DNA of 64,000 nucleotides from contig NC_023751.2 of assembly GCF_000499845.2 (NCBI RefSeq), positions 13,610,280 through 13,674,279 of the forward strand. The letters run 5' to 3'. Positions 28,588 to 39,589 of the stretch are shown here, piece by piece. The stretch's first letter is position 1. The number at the start of each line of letters is the position of its first letter. The notes below the pieces were generated by a model. That model was not told the DNA's origin and did not search any database. It saw nothing but the letters and a program-made list of their open reading frames with translations. Source of the DNA: Phaseolus vulgaris. Taxonomy: Eukaryota; Streptophyta; Magnoliopsida; Fabales; Fabaceae. The translations under genes were made by a program, and so were the position numbers.

Positions 28588-29768
28588 TGATGAGCATATA
28601 TTTATTCACACTCAATAGCCTTAATCATAGATTATTGGACTATAATAATAAATAAATTCATTGTTTTAATTGATATTCTTATAATTGGGTTTATTTGGGC
28701 CTTATATATTATTATTGTTAATTTTGTGTTTTTAGGGTAAATGATCTGAAGCATCTACCCTTGTGAATGGGCCAAATATGCAAAAGTCCAGGTTGCTTCT
28801 TTGAATCAAAACAGAAAACAAATTCTGAGGAGAAGAAAGAGAAAATAAAAGCTACAAGATTCCAGAAACAGAATTGGAAGCAAATCTTCTGCAAAATAAA
28901 AAGAATTATGGAAAGTGGAAACTGTTTACAAAATCTAAACTGCAATATTTTCCCAAGATCCTTGGAGCAGAAAAACCTATAAAAGGACACAAGCATCAAG
29001 GAGAAAGGAGAGAGTTTCATAGGGTTTTCTTAGTTTCTTTTCTTATTTGTAATTCTTTTGCCTCCGCATGGAAAGCTAAACCTTTTGGTTGATTCCTTTG
29101 TGATTCCCCATTGAGTTCTGAGGTTTTGATCAATAAAAGTTTCTATTTTTAATTCTCTATAGCAGTTGTTTTTATTGTCTAATCTCCTAGAAAACTAGTT
29201 TTTGTGAGAGGTTGTACTTGAACGCATGATTGAGAGTCTTCCTTATCTTAAACTTTGGTTTCTTAGTTAGTTCGTATTGTTCTAATTAATTTCTTGGGCG
29301 CATGATTCAAGAGAGAGGAGATAAGCATTCCCATGGAGTATACGCATGGAACAAAGTGGGTATTGATTAAACCGGTAGATGCATGCTTTACTGGTGAGCT
29401 TCAGTTGAATTAGGTTTGGCGCATGTTCAATCTAGTTTATCTCTGCTGAGGATTGAGAAAAGAACAATCTTTAGAGAGCCTGTGAAGAATTCATTGGTGG
29501 AAGAACTTGGGAGTCAATCTGCATTCTTTATTGATTCAAATCATCATTTATATTTTCTTGCTAAGCGATCACAACCCCTATTTCTTTACCATTATTGCTA
29601 ATTTTCATTGTTTGCAGATAGGTTTTGAATTCTATTCACTGAAATTACTATTGGATTCGTTGGGAGACGACTTGGGGTCATTTGACCACAACTATATTAT
29701 CATCTCTCTAGTGTTAGACAAGTCTACGCTAGAATCATATTAATTTGACAGCAAAACGACAGCTATCA
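28588..29768 (+). mobile_element. Ty3/gypsy-type LTR (single) inserted in the copia integrase
   Basis: A 1181-bp segment begins TGATGAGCATATATT and ends ACAGCTATCA (TG...CA). It is followed after AATT by an Asp-tRNA primer-binding site. It contains a TATA box (28978-28984) and AATAAA (29132-29137), giving U3-R-U5 order on the plus strand. It is therefore a 5' LTR. No second LTR, gag or pol of this element is present. Open stretches within it are not genes. Confidence 0.85.
28978..28984 (+). promoter_or_regulatory. TATA box of the gypsy LTR promoter
   Basis: CCTATAAAAGG is a canonical plant TATA context in the middle of the LTR, with an AATAAA signal about 150 bp downstream. Confidence 0.65.
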
Positions 29769-29772
29769 AATT

Positions 29773-29790
29773 TGGCGCCGTTGCCGGGGA
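29773..29790 (+). other. Gypsy primer-binding site (tRNA-Asp)
   Basis: TGGCGCCGTTGCCGGGGA is an 18-nt match to the complement of the 3' end of plant tRNA-Asp, four bases after the LTR end. This PBS is common in plant Ty3/gypsy elements. Confidence 0.9.
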
Positions 29791-30099
29791 TTCCAATTTG
29801 ATTTTGGTTATCAGGTTTTTCTTCTTATCTGTATAATTTTTTTTTAATTTTTTTTTCCTTCCTAATTTTTTTTTTTTGCATATTTAAATTTTGTTTTCTT
29901 CTTATTAGTTTTTATTTATTTAGTATACCCTAAAAAACAAAACAAAAATTAAAACTAAAAAATCTAATATTCAACTCTTTTTTTTTCTTTTTTTTTATAA
30001 ACGAAAAAAATAAAAAATAAAAACGAAAAATAAAAAATTAAAAAAATATAATATTCAGAACATCTTTTTTTTATTTTTTTTATTTATTTTATCTCTTCT
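29791..30099 (+). mobile_element. Truncated leader of the gypsy element
   Basis: About 300 bp of T-rich then A-rich homopolymer sequence follows the PBS and stops abruptly where copia coding sequence resumes (AVHIINNLPTPVL, codons from 30100). It lacks gag. Confidence 0.7.
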
Positions 30100-32162
30100 G
30101 CTGTTCACATTATTAACAATTTACCTACACCTGTTTTACTCAATAAAAGCCCTTATGAAACGCTGTTTTTACATAAACCAGATTACACTTTTTTAAAGGT
30201 TTTTGGTTGTGCTTGCTATCCGCTTTTAAGACCATATAATCAACATAAGTTTGATTTTCGCTCTTCTTTGTGTTTGTTCTTAGGTTATAGTACTCGTAAC
30301 AAAGGCTATATTTGTTTACAACCTTCTGGAAAACTTATTTTATCTCGTCATGTGCTTTTTAATGAGTACTTGTTTCCTTATTCTTTATCTGATAATCCGT
30401 TTCTTCCTCCTATTTCTCCTCCTGCTTCTTCTCCTCATGTTTCCTTCACTAATCCTTTAACTGTTGTTTCCCTTTCTCCTTCTGTAACTGACATTTCATC
30501 TGTTGCTCATGATAATGTTACTAGTACTACTTTTGATAATCTTTCTGCTAGTACTTCACCTGTTTCTGCTAGTTCTTCACCTTTTTCTGCAGGCACTGTC
30601 CCTTCTTCATTTGCACCACCTCCTACTAGTACTAATATGCATCCGATGACAACTCGTGCTAAGGTTGGCATCTACAAACCCAAAGTTCTTTCCACCTCAA
30701 CTACTCAATCGGATCTAGAACCAACCACATACAAACAAGCAATGCAACAACCTCCATGGTTACATGCCATGAAAGTAGAGTATGCAGCCCTTCTTGACAA
30801 CAAAACCTGGACGCTTACTCCCTTACCTGCTGAAGCAAATCTTATTGGTTGTAAGTGGGTTTTTAAACGTAAGTTTAATGCTGATGGTACCCTACAAAGG
30901 CATAAAGCAAGACTGGTTGCCAAGGGTTTTCATCAAACTGAAGGTTTTGATTTCACTGAAACATTCAGTCCTGTTGTCAAGCCAACTACTATAAGAGTTG
31001 TTCTCACTATGGCTTTGTCTGCACGCTGGCCTATACATCAACTTGATATAAACAATGCTTTCTTGAATGGAGATCTTGCTGAAGATGTCTACATGCAACA
31101 ACCTGACTCCACTCTTGTTTGCAAGCTTCATAAGGCGATTTATGGCTTAAAACAAGCCCCACAGTCTTGGTTTCTTAAACTCTCACACACTCTTATTAGT
31201 TTGGGTTTTCATTCCTCTAAAAGTGATTCTTCTCTTTTTCTTCGTTTTACACCTAATGAAACTCTCATTATTCTTATTTATGTTGATGATATCATAGTTA
31301 CTGGCACCTCATCTAATTTAATTGACTGTTTCATTGCACAGTTAAGTGACAACTTTGCTTTGAAAGATCTAGGCAAACTTCACTATTTTCTGGGTATTGA
31401 GGTAGCTTGGCTTGCTGATGGATCTCCCCATTTGTCTCAAACAAAATACATACGAGATCTTCTCCAACGTGCTGCAATGCTGGACGCCAAGCTCTTCAGT
31501 ATATCACTCTAACTCGTCCTGAACTTTCTTTTTCAGTTAACAAAGTCTGTCAATTTATGCACTCTCCTCGCCTCCACCTTCGGAAAGTTGTCAAGAGGAT
31601 TCTTCGCTATCTTGCGGGCACCTTACATCATGGTCTTCTCCTTCATCCCATCACTGACTTCTCCATCATCGCCTTTAGTGACTCTGATTGGGGCTCTGAT
31701 CTCGATGACAGGAAGTCAACATCAGGTTACTGTATTTATATTGGTCGCAATCTGGTTTCGTGGTTGTCTCGAAAACAAAAGGTTGTCTCTAGAAGTAGCA
31801 CTGAAGCAGAATACAGAAGTGTTGCAGCTGCTCTTGCTGATATCACTTGGCTTCAGTCCTTATTCACTGAGCTTCGCCTTCCAGATTCCACACCACAGAT
31901 ATATTGTGACAATGCTGGAGCTGTTCTCCTTGCCTCTAATCCAGTTCTCCATTCTAAAACGAAGCATTTTGAGCTTGATCTCTTTTTTGTGCGTGATCGT
32001 GTTCAACAACAACGCCTCTCTGTTGTTCATCTTCCTTCTCAATATCAGATTGCTGATTTGCTGACAAAACCAGTATCTGGTGCTATGTTTCTGAAATTCA
32101 GAAATAAACTCATGGTTGAACCTATTTCCACCATAAGTTTAAGGGGGGATATTAAGCAATAA
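30100..32162 (+). pseudogene. Copia integrase C-terminus, reverse transcriptase and RNase H, broken
   Basis: Coding sequence resumes at 30100 in the C-terminal part of integrase and runs in one frame to 31512. It includes the RT palm (KARLVAKGFHQTEG, then NNAFLNGDL, then YVDDIIVTG). At about 31490 the frame collapses: AAMLDAK is joined to ALQYITLTRPELS, which reads in another frame and continues to RNase H (SDSDWGSDLDDRKSTSGY, SSTEAEY) with stop at 32160-32162. Roughly 30-45 residues of the connection region are missing compared with related copia proteins. Confidence 0.9.
32141..32149 (+). other. Copia polypurine tract
   Basis: AAGGGGGGA immediately precedes the 3' LTR; plus-strand primer site. 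Confidence 0.85.
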
Positions 32163-32294
32163 AGCTGTTAGTTTGTTTTAGTGGGTCTTTCTCTCTTGTA
32201 TATATTAGGTTTTATCTCCTCTTTGTAAATACTTTTTTCAATAATAATCTTCTTAAATCTTCTCTGTATGAACACTCATTCTCTTATCCTTACA
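32150..32294 (+). repeat. 3' LTR of the copia element
   Basis: 145 bp, with two substitutions relative to the 5' LTR and lacking its 20-bp tandem duplication. The terminus carries the same 1-2 bp ambiguity as the 5' LTR. Confidence 0.88.
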
Positions 32295-32295
32295 T

Positions 32296-32490
32296 GATTA
32301 TGTACCTAGTTCATTGAGATTTGTGTTAATTTATACTATTATTGTGGGTCCGTTGTGGTTAGTGGGCCTAATATAAGAAGATTAATAAGCGTTAAGTCAT
32401 TAATTAACCTCGCTATTAATCATGTCAGTCGATATAGATAGGATGTCGAGTCAAGATCATAGTCATACTGACCGTATCAGTTATTTGTGA
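32296..32490. repeat. Dispersed repeat, copy A, right half
   Basis: Starting GATTATGTACCT, it lines up with 62403 onward (GATGACGTACCT). Shared words follow in the same order: TTTGTGTTA, a GGGCC block, CATTAAT, and GTCGGTC/GTCAGTC. It is the continuation of 26375-26582 across the copia insertion. Confidence 0.65.
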
Positions 32491-35400
32491 TATTTAATAT
32501 TAATAATATACCATTTATAAATATTAATAATATATGTGATAGTTATTATTGAAGTGATGAATTTGTTTTGATTCAAATACTCGTTATTTGTGTTTGGAAT
32601 AATATCATCATATATTACATATAGCATATTTATACAAATTTTTAATTTTTTAATTTTGAATATATTTAATATATGAATTGAAAATTATACAAATTTAAGG
32701 AAATAATTAAAAATTAACTTATATTTTGTTAATTCCATCCTTGAATAGATTATACTTCGCAAATATTTAATTATTAGAAATTTAAATAAAAATATATCTT
32801 TCTATTGGTATATATAATAGCTTTTTTTACTCCAACTTTAGAATGTAATTATTTATTAATAAGTTATCAACTATATTGTTTATACAATAAATTACTACAA
32901 TATACTTTATAATAATTTTTTTTATCTCTTTATATCACATCAATCATCTTATCTCATATCTTATCTTATATATCTTTTACCAACATTAATCTTATCTTCT
33001 ATACTTTAGCTTTTCTTCTAAGTCTCTTTATTCCATAGTTTATTTTTATTTCTTTTGCAACAATAATTTCTTAAAAAAAACCTACCGTAAATTATTATAT
33101 TTTATATTGTGCAAAGTGATCTCTCTCCTAACTTAATAATATAACAAAAGGTGATGATATTTTTCCATTTACTTCACTTTACATCCACAATAAAATATTA
33201 ATATTTGTAATAAAAAAAAGTCCTTAATAAAAATATAGATAAAATTAAAAATGTTAAAATAATTTCCAAAATTAAAAAATTAAAAATTATTAAAATATTA
33301 ATATTTAGTAGGGTGTATTGTGAAGCAATGAATGTCAAAAAATCATTTTCCTATAACACATAATGATATTGTATCGGTCCACTAAACATGGTTATACTAG
33401 TTTAATAGTTCAATAATGTAAGGTATAATTACTTTAACCTCTCTTAAAATATAATTATTTTTTAACAGCTTAAAATAAAATATCACTGATACTGGTGTAA
33501 AATGTTCAAAATTAATTATCCATATAAGGGCATAATTTTACTATTGTGAAAATATTCGAACTTAGGTATTCTTTGAATTCATTTAGTTACAAATCAGTTG
33601 CATTAAAATCCAGTGATGGAATATTTTAATTTTCATATTATCTGTTTTGTATTTAACTCCATTTAAATTAGTACCCTCAAATACCAAGTATTACGTGAAT
33701 AATTCATTTTAGAATGTGTTAAATTAGTTCATAATTAATTTATTGTGTTTTTTCTTCTTGCAAATATACGCGGTCTTATTACACTAGATAACAAAAAATA
33801 ACTAATATATTTATAATTAAAATAATGAATGTATATATTTCAAGTGAGAAAATGAGATTCATTTTTCTCACCTTTAAGCCATGTGTATGTATATGCTAAG
33901 AGTGAAAAAATATTAAGGTTAAATATTTTTTTAATATTTTTAGTCATATATTTTAGATGAAATTAGATTTTATTCTCAAAATTTAATTATTATTTTTTAT
34001 TTTAGAAAATTTTGAAAAAGATCATTGTAAATATGTGACATTACCTTATTTGTCACTTGACGAAATGAGTTTCACATCAAGGAAGAGTCTAATTTTGATT
34101 ATTTATCCATGTTAATCAGGAGAAGATCTGATTTTGACTTTTTGTCCACTTCAGCATCAAAGTTTAACAACTCAAAACCTATTTAATTATATTTTTATGC
34201 TTAAATAAAATGTTTTTTTTATATAAAAAGCATTTCAAATATTTAAAGAATATGTTATAAGTAATAAGTTTGTTTATATTTAACTCTAATTATTTTGTTT
34301 ATATTATTAAAATTATATTTTTGTTTATATTTAAAATATTATAATAAATATTTTATATAAACTAATTTATATTTCTTCTAAAAGCTCCTGTGGTAAAATC
34401 TTTTTAGAATATAAAGATTTGTTTCATTTAGTGAATTCCGAAATTTGAAGAAAATAAAATTTAGACTGAGAAAAAAAATTATCCATAATAAGTTTTGACA
34501 AAGTACATGTTTTTTAAATTCATAAGTGTTTTATACTTTCAAATTGATAAATTTAGTTTAAATATACACAAAAATATTAATTATAATATATTTTTAATTT
34601 TTTTATATAAAAAGTTATTTTATTTGAAAAAAATAGTTAAATATATTTTTATTTACTCTCGTGTTTACCATGATTTTTTTAAAACTTTTCAAAGTACAAG
34701 TAAATAATTAGTTTACAATTTGAAATACAATTAGTTTCACTTAAAAAATATAAAGACTAAAAATATATTTAATTAAAAATATTATTTTAATGTCTTTTGT
34801 CGCGTTTTATTGTATGGACAATAATTTTGTTCACAAATAAGTCCCATTAAAAATACTTTTAATTTGTAAAAAAACAAAAGATGAAATATACATGTGTGAG
34901 CTCACATATAATACAAAATTTACTTTTCTTAATTTCCAAAATTTAAGTAAATTATGCACATCTATGATAAGTTATTTCTAACCATTTTAAAAATCAAGTG
35001 AAGAATGCACAATATAAGCTATAAACAAATCTAAACACATGCATTATATCTAAACTTACACTACTGTCTCTTTATTTAAAAGGAAAATCAACAATGATTA
35101 AATTAATTAATTATAACATTTAAAAAAATAGATGAATTATTGAACTGAATGGATTAACGTACCTAACCTAAGTTAAAAAATTTATTAGGTAGATCAAATG
35201 AGTCAAAAGCCAACTTGATAGGTTAAATGTGAATAAGAAAAGTTGTCTTTATAGTAAAGTTTTCAAAATAAGCTAACTAACTCCACTTAGAGTTGAAACG
35301 AAGGCTGAAAACTAAAAAAAGAAAAAAAAAATCACAAGATCCAAAAACTCATAATAGCATCAGAAAATCATGTCTAAATTAACTATTTTTAATAGTTATA

Positions 35401-35753
35401 ACTAGAATACATCGTGGTAGAATTAGAAATCATTTTCTTATAAATTAAATTCTTTTAACTTTATAAATAATGCGAGTCTGAGTGAATTTGAAGTATAATT
35501 CAATTTTACAAAACTAACTTATAAGATAATGTTTGTACTCACTTATATAGTATGCAATGTCTTTATCTTAAGTCTATGTGAAATCTCCGACACATTTTCC
35601 TCACATCGAGACGAGTATATATTATGTGAATTTGATAGCGATCCGAAAGCGGATGACCTGATAAACCCAACAAACTTGTAATATGATAAACTCTGAATGT
35701 CTCCTACATCATAACAAGAATTAAACTTTGTCTAACTCAACCTTATACATATC
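32491..35753. other. AT-rich gene-free region
   Basis: No coding sequence, RNA gene or clear repeat could be supported. It is dominated by A/T homopolymers. Confidence 0.6.
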
Positions 35754-35756
35754 TTA

Positions 35757-36408
35757 GGCTTTGTTTGGATTGAGAAGTGAAAAGTTGAGGGTGTGGGAGA
35801 GTGAGAGAGTGTGAGAAGAAAGTGTGAAAAAAGTGAGTGTGTTTGAATTAGGGTATGTTAGAGTGGATGTCTGAATAAAGTTTATTGAGATAAGTGAGTG
35901 ATGTGATGGTTGTAAGAGTATTTTAAATTATTTTGAATAGTATAAATTATAAGATTACAAATTTACCCTTATATATATAAAAAGAATAAATAATTATTAA
36001 TTTTGTGCATATTTTAGTTAATTAAAATAATTTAAAGTTTCATTTATAAATAAAAGAAAAAAATGTAAAATTCAAAGAAATAATTAAATATAATTTTAAA
36101 TGTAAGTATAATTTTATTATTTTTCATTTTATTAATTTAATTAATTATATGTATATATATATATACACACAAAATTATCATTAATAATAATTTCCATTAT
36201 TAATATTATTGTATGAGAAAGTAATAGCATCATAATCTTTTCATTTCATTCCACTCTCCTTTCTCTTCAATTATGAGAGGATCCTAAATACCCTCAACTT
36301 TCCATTTACTCTCACGCTCAACCTCTTCCTTCTCATAGAAGCAAAACAAGGGTGACACTCATTCATCGTCACCCTCAACCTCCATCACCCCCAAAAGCAA
36401 ACACATAC
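35757..36408. mobile_element. Tourist-like (PIF/Harbinger type) TIR element
   Basis: 652 bp flanked on both sides by TTA (35754-35756 and 36409-36411), the target duplication typical of PIF/Harbinger. The left end is GGCTTTGTTTGG; the reverse complement of the right end is GTATGTGTTTGC. The inverted similarity continues inward for about 50 bp through GTTGAGGGTG. The interior is AT-rich with a TA tract near 36150 and no transposase, so it is non-autonomous. It is longer than a typical MITE and may contain internal insertions. Confidence 0.6.
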
Positions 36409-36411
36409 TTA

Positions 36412-36795
36412 ATATTTCTCTTAATAATTATAATTATATGTAGTGAAACCAATTAGTTTTCATTACATTGTACAAATTAAAAGTTACTAAAAGAAATATT
36501 AACACTTATAAATAACTTTAAACCTCTTTGGACATTTTTTCAATGTAACGTAAGGTATTGTAAAAATAATAATTCACTACACCAAAAGTACCTTTTTCAT
36601 TTATTAATGAGAATAGGAAAACTGGTTAAAGTATTTAGGGGCAATTAATTATATTATATTACAACCAAAATAGTGGGAAATGGGGGTAAAATGTATTTTG
36701 TGGTAGGGCAAAACTAAATGTGACATTTTAAATGTTAAAAGGAGGAGTACATATTCATTTTGCTTTAACCTACTCATTCTGCAACCCTTTTCAGC
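36412..36795. other. Spacer between two TIR elements
   Basis: No gene seen. The minus-strand open stretch at 36649-36915 is AT-rich and overlaps the next element. Confidence 0.5.
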
Positions 36796-37217
36796 CATTG
36801 CATTCTGCACCACCTTTATTTGTTCATCTTGCATTATTATAAATATTAAATTTTCAGTTCTATCCTTTAAAAAATTGTGTAATGTGATACATATCGGAAT
36901 GCACTCCAAATCCAAAAATACACTCTTGAATGTGTATTTAGATTACATGTTTTGAAATGTTTTTTTTTAAATGTATATTTTAAAATGTATTTTCAAATCT
37001 AAAAATATATTTTAAATGTGTATTTAGATGATACATTTTGGATTTTTTTTTTTAAATTCATTTTCAAATATGACTTTGAAATGTATTTTAAGAATGCATA
37101 TTTCGGAATTGTATTTCTTGATTTGAAAATACACTCAAAATATATCTTTTGGGACAGTCTGTCATTTCACGTCATCATAGGGTGAAGGTTTGAAAACATG
37201 GGGTGCGGAATGCAATG
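36796..37217. mobile_element. AT-rich TIR element, copy 2 (clearest member)
   Basis: 422 bp. The left end CATTGCATTCTGCACC is mirrored at the right end, whose reverse complement is CATTGCATTCCGCACC; 15 of 16 bases match. The interior consists of inverted words around AAATGTATTTT, AATACACT and GTGTATTTAGAT, so it could fold into a long hairpin. No target duplication is evident. It is non-coding and shares end motifs with 12246-12768 and with fragments at about 38170-38215 and 48013-48060. Confidence 0.65.
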
Positions 37218-39589
37218 TCGGTCTATTTTCAATGTGCTGGGAAACTTGATATCACACATACAATTGACAATTGTTACACTTTGGCAATTTCTTGTTTCTT
37301 CCTGTATCCCTACATTTTTCTTTCTATATTCCCACAATATTGGCAAAGATGACATTGTCCCTATTTAAAATTCTCCCACAATTCAAGGATACTATTATAC
37401 AAAATACAGTCTGATAATTTTACAGAATAGAGAATCCATATTTTATTTTTTTGTATTCTGGTAAAATTTTGGATTAACTCTTCTGGTAAAATTTTGGATT
37501 GACGTATTTGGTAACCTTACATACTAGTGCTTCTGGTGTTACATGGATGGTAGTGTTAATTCAAAAAACCATGTCACTCCCCAGTTTGGAAAAATCTATG
37601 ATCCAACCGTGTAAAAAATAAAAAGAAAAAGGAATAAAAGTTAGGGTTTATGCAAAAAATGGGTTAAAAAGAAAACTCATTCAATGTCCATAACAAGCAC
37701 AAACATATTGAGATTTAAGGGGGAAAAGTTATAGAGTCCTTCACGTCTTTGTTTGCATGTTTCTGGTTCATTATTTCTTGAATCAAGCCAAAAAAATTGT
37801 TTCCTGACGAGAGACCGCTGCAGAAGCCACAGGGTATGGTTGGGCTTCAACAAAATTTGATCTTGCAGCATAAGGAGGAAAAACCAGTTGAGGAACTGGT
37901 TAGAAAAGAAATAGGAAAATGTGGTAGATTGATGAATAATTGGTATTATAATATATGGGTTGTCTCTTTGATGAATGATCTTTGATGAATGATGAGTAAA
38001 TAAAATGCAGAACATCCGTAATTAAAAAATCATTATAGATCCACCAATTTGTAATTCAAGTAATTTAAAAATTCATAATTAAAAAAAATCATTCTGGATT
38101 GATGAATCCGTAGCACACTTCCAGATTTCAATTTTAAATAAAAGGTGAGGTCAGTTCGGGATTTAAAAATATGGGGTGCAGGAAGAAAAACGTGGGTGCG
38201 GGAAGAAGAAGGCTTACACTTTTTGTCTTGCTTAAATTACCACCACTTGAACCTTTATGGTCCAAGAACCATCGTTGAACATCTACATAAACATTTGAAC
38301 AATGAGTTTCTATAATAGAGTAGTGAGAATAAAATTTGTTTCACATTCTAAAATAAAAAAATAATTACTTTACAAATATTTTCTAAAATAAAATATTATA
38401 TTATAATAAAATAATAATTTATATAAATATCAAGTGAACCAAACTGGTATGAATTTATCATTATTCCAATAATAAATGTCACTCCTTAAATATAATGTGA
38501 GGATAAACTCATAATTGTAACCATTGAAACTCAAGTAACTCTTTTCAAAACAAATATCTTTAACTTCAATTTCAACTCAAAATAAACTTTTTAGACTTTA
38601 ATTTCAACTCAAAATAAACTTCTTCTGCTACAATTTATTGAAATTCTTCAACTCTACTCAAATTAAATATTTAACTTCAGAAATAAATAAATAAATATTT
38701 TAAAAAATTCACACTAAAATAATTACACATTAACCAAATTGAATAACAAACATTCTCAATTATCTATGGACTTTTACTCAAATTAAGTAAAATAAAATAT
38801 TTTTCCTTACCTTTAAATCAATGTGTTCTTCATGATATGAAAATTCTTTAACTTATTCTAATAAACTACCAAGAAAATATTTTTTATTAAAAGTCTTATT
38901 CTAATAAAGTCTTAACTTGTTCAAAGCAAGTCGCAACTGGATTAAAAAATCCATCATATCATTATAGATCTAGAGTAAGACATTAATCTTTTTAACTTGG
39001 ATCCACATGCAAAATATTAAAATAAAAATTCTATGATAGAAAAAAATAAACCTAAATTTCACTACCTTTTAGATAATGTAATCTAAATAGATCTTTCTCT
39101 TCTCTTTATTTCTGTCCAACCCTCATTCTCCCTTTTTTTTTCTTAAACCCTTCTTCTTCTCTCTTCTCTTGCACTGTTTTGTCTCTCTATTATTTAATTT
39201 TTCAATTATATTGTATAATTTACTTTATCTTAAAACAAAATTTTGAAATAAAAGAATTTGAATTCAAGTAGTTAAATATCTTATAACTTAAAAATTCTTT
39301 AAAATCTTCCAATACGTTATATATACACCAGCACAGTATTTATTGATTAATACAGATCATCATGTGAATCAAACTCTACTTTTGTTTTCTTACAAACTTA
39401 TATTACAAATTTACATTATGTTCCTCGGATTCTAATCATCTCTCCTACCAACTCGGTGTGGTCTATGATATTCTTATCAACAAAACAAGACACAACTAAT
39501 CTTAATTTTTGTGAAGAATAATCATCATAAAATGGACTAAAAAAGAAGAACGGGAGAAAAAATTGCACTTAACAGTGCTAAAAATGTAC
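37218..39589. other. AT-rich intergenic region with a repeat fragment
   Basis: No gene seen. About 38170-38215 (GGGGTGCAGGAAG...GGGTGCGGGAAG) resembles the right end of the element at 36796-37217. Near 38560-38625 a short segment containing TTTCAACTCAAAATAAACTT is tandemly repeated twice. Confidence 0.5.

Larger units (their letters stand above)
26583..32295 (+). mobile_element. Ty1/copia LTR retrotransposon, defective, interrupted by a gypsy LTR
   Basis: Order: 5' LTR, initiator-Met primer-binding site, gag, zinc knuckle, protease, GAG-pre-integrase, integrase N-terminal part, foreign gypsy LTR, reverse transcriptase, RNase H, polypurine tract, 3' LTR. The integrase-before-RT order makes it Ty1/copia. 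The flanks carry GATTA at 26578-26582 and at 32296-32300, a likely 5-bp target duplication. Three lesions disable it: a TAG in gag, loss of most of the integrase core, and a deletion with frame change between RT and RNase H. Confidence 0.93.

Noticed and set aside
28718..29092. Several open frames inside the gypsy LTR
   Set aside because: LTR sequence with TATA and polyadenylation signals; the frames are short, overlapping and low-complexity.
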